From Phalacrocorax aristotelis (lineage: Eukaryota > Chordata > Aves > Suliformes > Phalacrocoracidae): DNA of 64,000 nt. The position numbers were made by a program, and so were the translations under genes. Where the stretch lies: contig NC_134277.1 of assembly GCF_949628215.1 (NCBI RefSeq), positions 62,031,918-62,095,917 of the forward strand, in the 5' to 3' direction. Shown in pieces: positions 1-11,515 of this stretch (positions are counted from its first letter, which is position 1; every line of letters starts with the position of its first letter). The notes beneath the pieces were generated by a model. The model was not told the DNA's origin. It did no database searches and was given only the letters and a program-made list of their open reading frames with translations.

Positions 1-3000
1 TGTTAGATTTTGTTGAGAATTTCCCATTTTATGGGAAATGGAAATATTTTACGGCTTCTGCCCAAAGCAACTACAGAAAGTACCCGAAACAGTTTGCATT
101 TCAGCAGAAGTCTCAAAAAGAATTTAGTTCTGCAGAAAATATTTGATGCCAAGAATTTAACAAGATTGAAAATGGAATTGGGCATTTATATGGAAGTTAG
201 ACTATACAAAGTTGTCATAACAACAAATACTTTGCAGAAGATATTAAATTTTGATGTTTAATTAAGCTTTAATGATTGGAAACAAAAACACACCCTACCG
301 AGGGCAAAACTATCTTATAACCTCCTGCTGGATGGTTTTTGCATCTTCTGGTTCTGTCTACTGTGACTCTTGTTCTGGACAGATTTTGGTGTTAATCTAT
401 GTGGCAGTTCATACATATCTAATAGTCTGCAAAAGAGCTTCCATGAAACTAAATTCTTCAGTGATTCCAGTGGGAGCAAAACTAATCTCCAGGTCTTTTT
501 CATGTCAGCTTTCAAAATAATTTCTTTCAAAATGTAAATGAAATATCTTTCTTTGAAGAAATTTAAAGGCATGTAAGAAAAACATACAGAACTTGTTTTG
601 ATACTGCGACTCTGGAGATAAACCTGTCTTTCAGCAGCATGTATTTAAAACCCATATTAATCTGAATATAAGTTCTTTAACTAGGTTATCTCCTATTATT
701 CATTCATGCATTTGTTTTAAATCTGACACCTCAGGAGAGCAAGTCTGTATTTCAAACACAACAGAAGACAAATCCTGTGTTGTAAACCCACTCTTTTTTC
801 ACTTGCTCGGTAACTCATCAAAGCAAAGCAAATCATAAGCTTTCATAAGTTCTGTGTTAATGTACTGACTTCAGAGGAGAGAATCTTGGTCCTAAAGTTT
901 GTGCTGAAATGGCTGAAATGTTTAATGACAAAAAATTACTATCCGGCACAATATATGTCTGCTCACATTTATCTATTATTCCTGGGCAAGTGGTCCAAAA
1001 CGAATCTTGCATTAGATGCATCACTGAGCAATGTTTCCAGGACTAGGTTAAATAATGTATCTGCAAAATAAAATCTGCCAGTTCAGTATCCAAGAATATG
1101 TGTTACTAGTTCTTAGTTTGAGGATTATTTATAGCAAATAATCATGCCTATCCGTGGTGGAGTCTAGGGTGTACATCACCTCTCCAAAGCAGCTGAAAAC
1201 TTGACCTCAAGAACTACCCTGCTAATATTTTGACAATTTCATGCTCTCTCTCTTTATTATATAAATTGTATACCTGTATCTATTTAGTGAGAAAAGTGAC
1301 ACAATTAGCTAATGGTAGTGGAGTCTCAGTGAAATAAATATGGTCCCATTTTCTCATATAAAGAACTAAACCATACTAATAGTCAGGTTTTACATGGCAC
1401 TGCTCATTTTCACGTGATGAGGAAGACTCTTCTTATCATCAGTGAGACCATTTACTAGATCTACGTAAAGTCACAAGGATTGCAGTTCCCTCAGCTCCTG
1501 TATGGAGCAGGGCACCAGTGTTTAAAGAGGAAGTCACAAAGCCTCTCCTTATAGTTCTAACAGTAATTACTTTATAATATGTTTTGCATTTCTGTTAACA
1601 CCAGACAATTTCAGATGATGAGTCTAGGAATTATGGAAAACTAAAGTTTCCGAATATTTCACAATAACTTACATTCCTGGGATAAATAATTTTTTACTCA
1701 TATGGGAAAAATTAAAAGCAGGAATTTTCCCAATATGAAGTGTTCTAACAGGATTTATTATGAAGTAACCACATGTATATATATAGAGAGAGAAAGTAGG
1801 AGGTTGAAATAATCACTCTTTTAAAAAACAAAAATTACTAATTTTGATACATCCATTGTTTAGCTTGAGATGCCTAAATAAGGTGCCCTTATCAGATCTT
1901 CTTAAAAAAATTTGTGCCGAAACAGACTTTTAAGAAAGCCATTTAAAATCAGTGCTATGGTTTATGTGTATAACGACATTAGCTCATTATATCAATATTT
2001 TATTTCCAGAGACAATCCAGAATCAGAAAATTGAGATTGAGAGCTGCATTCATTAAAGTTTGAAGCAGGACTTGGATTTTAATCTAACCCACTACTGGTA
2101 CACTTATGACTCCCCTTCCAATATTGGTGTGTTTGACTCTTTCCATTAGAATTCCATTGGAATGATCTGATAATTCTGATGCTGTTGAAGCCTACGGGCA
2201 AAGTTACTAACCTTGAGTTACATAAGTATGGAAAGTTTAGGGATTTAGCATCTCTTAGATCCTACAGATGGAAATGATACTATGGTAGTATTTGTATGAA
2301 AAATTACAATGCTGAATAGCTGCAGGAGATTTCAGGTCAAAAGAGAATAAGCATGAATGAAACAAGACTAAATTATGACCAAAACATTATATAAGGAAAG
2401 GAATAATGAAATCTTGGAATGAGGTAAAATTTGCACATGCTAACTCTTAAATTAACATAGGATAAAGTGAAATAAATCAGGATTGTTCCAAAACTTTTCT
2501 TCTAATTCTTTACCAAAGCCCTACACTGTGTCACACTGAGGTTCTGAGAAGCACAAACACCTTTAATACTGATTCTTAATACTTCACAATAAAGCAACTT
2601 AAAACTCCTGTAAATTAACTCAAAGAATTAGGTCTTTTAAATGACCTTTGTAGCTTGCAGCAGTCCTAGCTCAAGTTCAGGCACTCTAGGTGACAGAAAT
2701 TCAATCTCAAAATCCCTTGAATACCTTTCCAACACTTTCAACAGAAACATCTACAAGATAACGTTTTTAAAAACAGCAAGCTATCAGTACGTAATTATTT
2801 CCTAAGGAACAAACCATGCAGGGTTCTTCATCTTCTATGCTAGTGGAGATTCAGCTTAAATGTAAACTCCACATAAGCCACTGCTGCTGTGAAATTCATG
2901 TACCACCGTCTTTAGCAATTCTCACAATCACTGTGTTTTCTTTCCTTATTTTTATCTTGTATTCAGAGTCTTTCATATTATGATTTCAGACTGCAGATTT

Positions 3001-3389
3001 CTGAGCTGGAATCAGAGTAACAGCTAAGCAACTGGGAGACTGCATGCTTTGCTTCCAAGTCCATAAACTATGTTTTGCATATTTCACTTTAAATTTGGCA
3101 TAACATTTAAAAATCACCACACACTTTCTGACTGGAAAATATTAGCAGGAAAACTAATACATGTACCAATGATTTTGGAAGCAAGTGAGAAAGATTAAGA
3201 AAGGCTTTTTCAGAAAAAAAATATTTTGTCAGCAAAAATAAGAAGATAAAATGAACAGCTGTCCCTATTACCTTCTGTGTTTCTCTTGATTTTATAGATC
3301 TCTAGTATAGTCCCATTCAGTTGTCTATTTTTATAGACTGAAATCTTGAAGCATTATTTATTTATTTATTTCTTGTAAAGGACGTATTC
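1..3389. other. AT-rich noncoding stretch
   Basis: No convincing gene. The few reading frames are under 90 codons, lie on both strands and lack coding character. There is a short TA/GA-rich simple tract near 1778-1796. Most likely intergenic or intronic. Confidence 0.6.
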
Positions 3390-3880
3390 CATGGCTTTGA
3401 TTTTTGTTGACACCTTTTTCTGTACTGTTTCCATAGATGGAAAGATGGGGACCAGAAGTATTCCTGCAGTATTCAAAAGAGCAAATGCAGCACAAATTTA
3501 TACCATGGCATACTACTGCATTTCTATTTTGTCCTCTATTGCTTTTCTAGCAAGTACTATTAGTTGATTTGGGGGGAATTAATGAAAATAGGCCTATCAT
3601 ATAAGCTTCAACCTCAAGTTTTCTACCAAAATCATAACAGACAAGTCATACTCCATCCTTGGAGTGGGTTCAAAACTGAGAAAATTTATACACGCATATG
3701 GGAATATACCTTACCGTACATTCATCCATATTAAAGTTTTCTCCATTTTATGATGCAATTGCTAAACATTGCGTTGCCTTTCTGTAATGGTTGTTAAGTG
3801 CCTTTTGGAATACCAGTTAGAGTCTCAATAGGATGTCCTCTGTCCATGAGCTCATAGAAGGCTTTGAAATAATGCATTAT
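3390..3880 (-). repeat. Probable ancient CR1/L3-like LINE relic
   Basis: Read on the - strand, this stretch keeps scattered phrases of the old CR1/L3 reverse-transcriptase 3' region, notably the part around 3447-3560 (a 'graded as dated insertion' type match with many changes) and another near 3715-3760. It is heavily mutated, has no open frame and no preserved 3' octamer. A TTTA tandem tract (about 3354-3373) lies just to its left. The call rests on remembered family resemblance, so it is tentative. Confidence 0.35.
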
Positions 3881-6104
3881 TTGTGAGATACTGCTTCCCT
3901 TGCTATTTTTTCTGAGTTATATAATACTCTTGATTTTTTAAATTAACAATAAATCACATATTAATATAAACTTCAAAAGAGTTTAGAAGAGTTTGTAACT
4001 CTTCTTTAGAAGAATTTCTAACTTTGCCTGGATGACAGACTTATGGATTTGCCATTTCCAACACTTTCCTTTAAAAACTGTCATTACATTTTGCTACATT
4101 CTAGTCCTTTGTCACTGAGGATATTTCTTTTTCAGCTCTTGATTGCCTCCTTTGTCTTTGAATTCTTGAATCTCCAGTTCGTCATTTTGTTCTATAAACT
4201 CCTCTGCTATACTTCTGATTTGAAACTGATCTCCAGTATATCCCTTATTAAGATTAGATCTAATGGTGGAATCTTCCAAGTTTCTTTATAATGAACATAG
4301 ATACAAAATAATTATTTACTTTTTTTTTTCTCTGACGGTTTCTTATTTTTCTGTAGGTCCTGTCAAGTTTTCTCCTCTTAACATATTTGTAAAGAATGTA
4401 TTGCTTGGTTTTTCTGCCTGTTGCAAGTACAAGGATTTAAATTTAACAAAGCATAGTTTAGGATAGATTTCTTTTTAAAATTCCTCACATTTGGCACATA
4501 CAGAAATATTAACTGTCTTACCCCAAATTTTTCAGTTTTGTGAGGAGAAACTCCATTGCATGAGAACTATGTTTCTATTCTCACCTAAGTATGATTTAAG
4601 TAATATCTGTAACTCCTACATTTTTTTTTTGCCTTAATTTTAATCTGTGCCTGTTTTTAAAGGGGAACAAAAATAGTATCAGACCCAGAAGTAGCTCTGA
4701 TGATCAGCTAGATTCTGGATTCTAAGGTGTGCTTTTCAAACAATACACTGTATGGTTTTAGAAGTGTTTAATTATAAACCAAAATGCTTTTGTGTTAGTT
4801 TGACAACCACATATATTCACTTTAGGCAGCTGCCCAAACTTGTTAACTTGCCTTCTTTTACATCTGGCAAAAATGAAAAAGTGATTGGCATTTCACAAGG
4901 CAACAGTACACCCAACACTATAAAAACAGTCACATCATACACAAGCATGAATCAATATGTACTCATTCAACAAGGTGTGACCAAAATATTCCTTTCTTTG
5001 GGCTTTCGGCTCCATTTGCTGTCATACTCACATCTGCCTGTCAGTACTATTTGTCTGACAGGAACAGGCAAAAAGGAGAGCTCAGACAATCAAAACTGGT
5101 ATCCTGCAGAAGAGATCCTGTTGGCTAGCAGGCTCAGAATAAGAACCTATTAGTGGTTTGTCCCAACAGGTCACAAATGTTTTGAAGAACATGAAATAGT
5201 AAAATTTGTTTTCATCCAGAAACTTTAATTTCTTCTTTCCTGATTTAATTTTCCCTAATTAAAATTTAAAAACAGTCTGTACTTGTAACTGGATTTTAGT
5301 AATGCATCAGGTAGAATATGATATTTTATATGTGACATACTATTGAATGGCAATATTTTTATTAAGATATCTTACCTTAAATTTCTGTTCATAACTGTGA
5401 TCTAAGTACTTCAGACTTTGTTTAAGTATTCCCTTTTCTTCTTACTCCCCCTCTTTTTCATTTCAGGTAGGGTACTCAGAACAGTATTTGAATAATTTCA
5501 AAGCATGTCCCTTGCAGGCAGTCCAAAATCAATAAAACACTGGTCTCAAAGATCAATTTCTATGCCAAATATGGTTTTATCAAATTTTACACCAAGTATC
5601 TAAAATTTCCATATATTAAAATGTCCTTAAAATCTTCTCTTCAGTTCCAAGCAGGTTTCAAGTTTCAGGAAAACCCTTGGCAAACAATCTGCTCAGACAA
5701 CCCACAAATTCACTAATCAGAGGATTTAAGGAAAAAAAATGGCGTTTTCTACATGTTAAATAACAGTTGTATATTGTTTATTAACAGAAAAAAAAGGGAA
5801 AAAAAAAAGAAGAAGTAGTCAAATCTACCTAACAGGCTATTCCTATTCCATCTAATTACAATTTAATTATCAACCAGGGCTAGTTAACTATAGCTGATGA
5901 AACTGTTTTCTGCCACAGTTAATGGCTTTCTTACACAACAGGTTTGAGGAATTTTTGGCAGAAAAGTTTTTATTCCATTTTGATTTTAACTACTGTTTTA
6001 TTTAACTGCATGGTGAATAAATGATATTAAATAATGCATATAAAGATATTATATGTATGCATATATTATATGCATGTAAACATAGGTAATGTTTATATGC
6101 TTAC
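3881..6104. other. AT-rich noncoding stretch
   Basis: No gene supported. One 133-codon frame at 4752-5153 (+) is long for this composition and is listed as a finding. A-runs occur near 5735 and 5790-5810, and a TA/TGCA-rich palindromic tract at about 6035-6100 borders the next CR1 copy. Confidence 0.55.
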
Positions 6105-6559
6105 CATCTCCTACCATCTCTGAGGCCAAGCCAGTGGTTGGAGACTCCACAAGAAGCAGAGGATCCCTTACCCTCTTGCCACCAAGCAGAAGGAGGGGAT
6201 CTAAGAGATGGTGGGAATGGAAACAGTTCCCTGCTCGGGGTGGCAGTTGAATCCCCTCCCAGCCTCCCTCACCTTCCCAGCTGCCCTTAGGTAACAGATG
6301 TGGGGCTCTGGACCTTGAGGGCCAGTCAAATGAGGTAGGTGAAGGTCCATCCAGGAGGTTGCCTTGGGAGAGTCGGTCAGCCCCATTCATTATGACTACC
6401 TCTTTTAAGAAAAGGAGGGGAATTGTTGTAGGCTCTGTTCCCTTCTGAGGGGAACAGAGGACCCAATATGCCAATCAGACCCATCCCACAGGGAAGTCTG
6501 CCTCCCTGGGGCCCAGGTTAGAGATCTTACTAGGAAACTCCCTGGTCTGGTATGGCCCT

Positions 6560-6914
6560 CTGATTATTACCCACTATTGGTTATGCAGGTTGGCAGTGAT
6601 GAGGTTGTGGAGAGAAGTCCAAGAGCGATCAAAAGGGACTTCAGGGCACTGGGGTGATTGGCTGAAGGATCAGGAGCACAGGTAGCCTTTTCCTCAATCC
6701 CGTCAGTGGCAGGAAAGGAACACGAAAACTCTCCTGATTAGCATGTGGCAGATAGGCTGCTGCAATCAATGGAATTTGGGGTGGTTTTTTGATCATGAGG
6801 AGATTTACACAGCACCCGGCCTGCTAGCATCAGATGGAGTTCAGCTGTCTCAAAGGGGGAAAAGGATTCTTGCTCATGAGTTGGCAGGGCTAATCGAGAC
6901 GGTTTTAAACTAGG
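6560..6914 (+). pseudogene. CR1 ORF1 C-terminal remnant (esterase-like)
   Basis: Avian CR1 ORF1 is known to end in an SGNH-type esterase-like domain. The stretch 6735-6914 resembles that end, including the conserved block around 6831-6845 that reads DGVQLS; family members more often have histidine where this copy has glutamine. Several in-frame stops upstream show it is dead. It sits just before the ORF2 start, in the expected CR1 order. Confidence 0.55.
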
Positions 6915-7019
6915 TTCCAGGGGTAAGGGGATAAAGCCAGGGCCACTAGAGAGGAGCCATGGAGTGGCGTGCCGAGGTTGGGGGTGAAATCGATAGATAG
7001 CCCAGCTGAAGTGGATCTA

Positions 7020-8325
7020 CACTATTGCAAACACCTTGGGCAACAAATAGGAGGAACTGGAAGCCAGTGTGCAGTGGGACAGCTATGACTTAATTGCCGT
7101 CACAGAAACATCATGGGATGACTCTTGTGACTGGAGTGGTGCAGTGGATGGCTATAAGCTCTTCAGAAGGGGTAGGCAAGGAAGGAGAGGTGGTGGGGTG
7201 GCTCTGTATGTTAGGCACTGTTTTGATTTATAGAGTTTAACGACTGTGATGACAAGGTTGAGTGCTTACGGGTAAGGATGAGGGGGAAGATCAACAAGGC
7301 AGCTATCCTGCTGGGGGTCCTGTTATAGACCACACAGCCAAGATGAAGAGGTAGGTGAAGTGTTTTACATGCTGAATACTTGTAGCAGAATGCTACAAGC
7401 AGAAGTCTCACAATCAGTAGCCCTTGTTCTTGTGAGGGACTTCAATTTACTGGACATCTGCTGGACATACAACACAGCAGAGAGGAACCAGTCTAGGAGA
7501 CTCCTGACACAGCTGGTAAGTGAGCCTACCAGGAGAGGTGCTTCACTTGACCTCCTATTTTCAAACAGAGAACTGGTGGGAGATGTGGTGGTCAGAGGCT
7601 GTCTTGGGCTTAGTGACCACAGTATGATTGAGTTCTTAATTCTTGGTGAAGTAAGAGGGGGGTCAGCAACACCACTACTATGGACTTGTGGAGGGCAGAC
7701 TTTGGCCTGTTCAGGGCACTGGTTGGGAGAGTCCCTTGGGAGGCAGTCCTGAAGGGCAAAGGAGTCCAGAAAGGCTGGGCATTCTTCAAGAAGAAAGTCT
7801 TAAAGGCACAGGAGCAAGCTGTCCCCATATGCTGTGAGATGAACCAGCAGGGAAGATGCCTGGCCTGGCTGAAGAGGGTGCATTTGTTGGCACTCAAAAT
7901 AAAAAAAGAGTTTACCACTTTTGGAAGAAGGGGCAGGTAACTCAAGAAGAGTACAGGGATCTCTTTAGGTCATGCAGAGAGAAAGCTAGAAAGGCAAATG
8001 CCCAGCTAGAACTGAATTAGGCCACTGTTGTAAGGGATTATAAAAGTTTTTTTTTTACAAATACATTAACAACAAAAAGAAAGCCAAGGAGGAATCTCCA
8101 TCCTCTATTGGATACAGAGGGAGACATTGCCACTGAGGATGAGAAGAAGGCTGAGGTACTTAATGCCTTCTTTGCCTCAGTCTTTAATAGTCAGACCAGT
8201 TATTCCCAGGATATTCAGCCCCCTGAGCTGGAAGATGGAGAGGGACAGCAGAATAAACCCCCCATAATCCAGGAGGAAGCAGTTTATCACCAGCTGTGCC
8301 ACCAGGACACTCACAAGTCTATGGG
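7020..8325 (+). pseudogene. CR1 ORF2 endonuclease and linker, broken
   Basis: This is the N-terminal half of the LINE ORF2 polyprotein, whose endonuclease nicks target DNA and whose RT copies the element RNA. Around 7085-7235 the translation shows the apurinic-type endonuclease stretch with AVTETSWDD followed by a GYKLFRRGRQGRRGGGVALYV block. Later parts read in other frames (for example 7680-7940 and 8108-8330), so several indels and stops have accumulated. It stops before the RT catalytic motifs, where the element is joined to its 3' end. No function expected. Confidence 0.7.
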
Positions 8326-8427
8326 GCAAGGTTTATTAGTCACGGTCATGTTGACTTGACAGTTGGAGTTGATGGTCTTAGAGATCTTTTCCAACCTTAA
8401 TGATTATATGATTACTTGATTCTATGA

Positions 8428-10639
8428 TAAGGTTTCCAAATTAAAGCATGCCAATATTCCTTAATGAAAAAATGTTGGAATTTTTCATTATAGCAAAAAA
8501 AAAACTGGGTTGAGTGGGGAGAATGTTCCAACCTGGAACAGAAGTACATTTAAAAATTTCTCAGGAACTGAGTGACTGAATTTTACTTGAATATCTTGAC
8601 AAATGACCTATTCCAATATTTGGGACATTATGTCTCAGTGATACTTTAGGGATTCTTTGAACTGTAAATAGAGTTGACTCAATAAAAGCTGAACACCTGA
8701 AATGCTGCTATAGCAGTCCAAAAGTCATTAAACTCTTTTATGTAATTGTAGACCTGCAATATTAAAGCATAATATTTCCTTTAGTTACCTCTTGTTCCTA
8801 ACCTTTTCATCTTTGTGACATAGGTTGATCTGTGTGCTGAATTATCTGCCAGGCTTGTAGTTCTACCTTCATGAAAACTGCAGAAATTATAAAGAATTTC
8901 CTGCCTTGAGTTGCCAGAAATCATCACTTTATCACATAAACATCACAACTTATTTTAAAAATATGGCATCTTTCAACCTGGTTATTGCTACTTTCACTTC
9001 ACTGTTCTTCAGGGTAGCCAGCCCTTTCATTCAAGCTTTTTCAAAATTCTGATTCTTCCTTATGCTTTACAAACCTGTGTTCTACCTGGATTTAGGATGG
9101 CATGCATTTTCATTGGAAAGATCATCATCAAAGTGTACAATATTGTCTCAAAATTTAATAGTTTAATGTCTCAAATAGTTGAATAGTGTAATTTTAATCC
9201 TGTAATGAGTGTTTGACCAGAACCATAATTCTGCACTGCTGAAGGAGCATACATTGTAGCTTTGCAGATTTTTTTTTCCACAAGTCCAAGAGCATTCCCC
9301 TCTGTTTTGTGATCAGATTGTCCTTCAAAATTGTACTACACATAACTACCAATTATTTTGTCCCCCTTGGCAAACAGAATGACTAGCATTCTTTTTCAAC
9401 ATTTGGGCTAATTTTATCTGGTGTTTTTCAGAACTCATGATTCATTTGAAATCTTACAGCATTCAACCCTAAACCATATTAGGTATGCCTCATAAGTAGT
9501 GACTAGCAAAAACATACATGCTCCAAAACACTGCCTGTATTTATCATAGCTCACTTTCACAATGCCTTCATTATTGCCAGGCTGCAGCTTCACATATCAA
9601 GTATCTCATTGAAACACTCAGTCATAGAGTATATTGTACAAGGAACAAGCTTCATGATCCTGTGTAATTTTTTATTACTCTTATTCCTGTGGGAGTTTCA
9701 CATAGCCTGTAGTTTCCACTTTGTAGTCTTCTAACTTACCACCTTACCAAGGCAGGAGGCTTACTTGAAAATAATATGCACACATTCCATATAAGATAGA
9801 ATTCATATTTAAAAAAAAAAAAAAGAGTTAAGGAACATCAGCCTGAAAATCAGCTGACCTCACAACAGTATATCAGCCTGCCCTACCAACCAGGCACCAT
9901 GTTATAAAACTGGAGTAGGGTATGCTCAATGTAGTTTTAATATTGGCCTTTTTTTGTTTGTTTGTTTGGTCCTGCCTGGACACATATTCAATTCCTAGAG
10001 CAAAGCTTATACTAGAACTGGTTTAGCTGTAATTATTGCAAGAGTTCTTTCCCCACTTCATGTAACATGTTTACTTTCTCTCCCATCTGGACTTGGTGAG
10101 GTTATAATTAAAATTTTTGGAGGTTGTTGGACCTAGATTAGACTTAACTTTATGTTTTGCATTATTTATGCCATACATAAAAACATAGAACAAGGTTTAA
10201 CACTGAGACAACTTTCAGTTTTAATCATCTCTTGCTCTCTTTCCAGATATTTATATGGTGGATCTAATCCCTAGTACTTAAACAGACTAAGACTATCTAA
10301 TGATTCTTTCCAGATTTACCCTGCTGTGAGGACCACACACAGGAAAGAAAAAAAAAAAGAGTAGAGTTTTTAAACTGATAAAAACGTCCATATGTGTATG
10401 AGGGAGCTGTAATTATCTTAAGAGTAGAGCAAAGAACCACAGCTGTGCTAGAATGATATTGCAGTAAAAATCAGACTCAGTTCTGATCTTAGAAGACTTT
10501 GAGTACACATATGAAAAGAAAAAATAAAATTAAAAAAGACTCAGTAGAATTCTACTGCAGAATTAATGACAGAGTTGGAGAGAGGGTCATGGACATCTTT
10601 GATATTGACATACCTTGTCATTAATAGACATGGATTAAT
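8428..10639. other. AT-rich noncoding stretch
   Basis: No gene seen. It holds an A-run at about 9811-9824, a (TTTG)n tract at about 9953-9969 and another A-run near 10350. No open frame of note. Confidence 0.6.
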
Positions 10640-11515
10640 ATAACATCAGCCAGTTCTTTTAGTACCCTGGGATGAATTTCATCAGGCCCCATAGACTTAT
10701 ATGCAGCCAGCTGGAGCAGCAAGTCTTGAACAAGTTCAGAGTTGGCCGGGAGTTTATCCTCCCCCCCAGTCATGGTCTTCCAACACATGGCTCTGGGGGG
10801 TCCCAGGGCCCACCATTGGTATTGAAGATACTAAGTGAAGATACCTCACTGCTAATGAGGAAGGCACTGAACATCTCCACTTTGCCTACATTCCTATTTG
10901 TGAGGTGGCAGACCTCATCAAGCAACAGACCAATGTTATCTCTGATCCTCCTTTTGCTGTTAACATATTTTAAAAAGCCCTTTTTGTTGTCCTTCACTGT
11001 TCTAGCCAGCTTGAACTCTAATCAAGCTTTGGCCACACAAGTTTTCTCTCTGCAATGGTGAACAGCATCTCTGTAGTCCTCCCATGTCACCTGTTCTTGC
11101 TTCCGATGTCCAAAAACTTTCCTTTTCCACCTAGGTTCTAGAAGAAGCTGCCTACTCAGCCAAGCCAGCCTTCTGTGCCATTTGCTTGACTTCTGAGGCT
11201 TTGGAGTTCCCTGCTCCTGTGCTTTTAAGAGATGGCTCTTAAAAAGTAACCAGCTTTCATGGACTCCAATACAGGCAAAAGCAGATTCCCGGGTGACCTT
11301 ACTAACTAGCTCCTTCAGCAGCCCAAAGTCTACTCTCCCCATATCCAGGGACGAAGTTTTGCTGGCAGTTTTTCATCTATCACCAATGATTTGAAACTCA
11401 ACTACTTTGTGATCACTGTGACCAAGACAGCCACCAATCACCACCTTGCCCATAAGTCCCTCTCTGTTTACAAACAACAAATCTAGAAGAGCAGAGTTCC
11501 TAGTCAGCTCCCTCT
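10640..11515 (-). mobile_element. CR1 LINE internal fragment
   Basis: Read on the - strand, this begins in the endonuclease C-terminal region (from 11515), runs through the linker (a 106-codon frame at 11342-11022 with the DFGLLKELV and LKAQEQGTP-type blocks) and a second frame (10997-10770), and stops in the first part of the RT domain near 10640. Neither the 5' end nor the 3' UTR and octamer are present. Fresh CR1 insertions keep their 3' end, so the missing 3' part was probably lost later. Confidence 0.8.

Larger units (their letters stand above)
6105..8427 (+). mobile_element. CR1 LINE, near full length, internally deleted
   Basis: The + strand carries, in order, the C-terminal part of CR1 ORF1 (esterase-like region, ending at a TAG near 6914), the start of ORF2 with the endonuclease domain (about 7075-7650), the endonuclease-RT linker (about 7690-8325), then an abrupt jump to the CR1 3' end and three degenerate octamers at 8403-8426 (ATTATATG, ATTACTTG, ATTCTATG). 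The RT core is missing, so a deletion of well over 1 kb near 8330 is inferred. Stops and frame changes break both reading frames. Most CR1 copies are strongly 5'-truncated, so keeping ORF1 sequence is uncommon. The left boundary is approximate. Confidence 0.85.
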
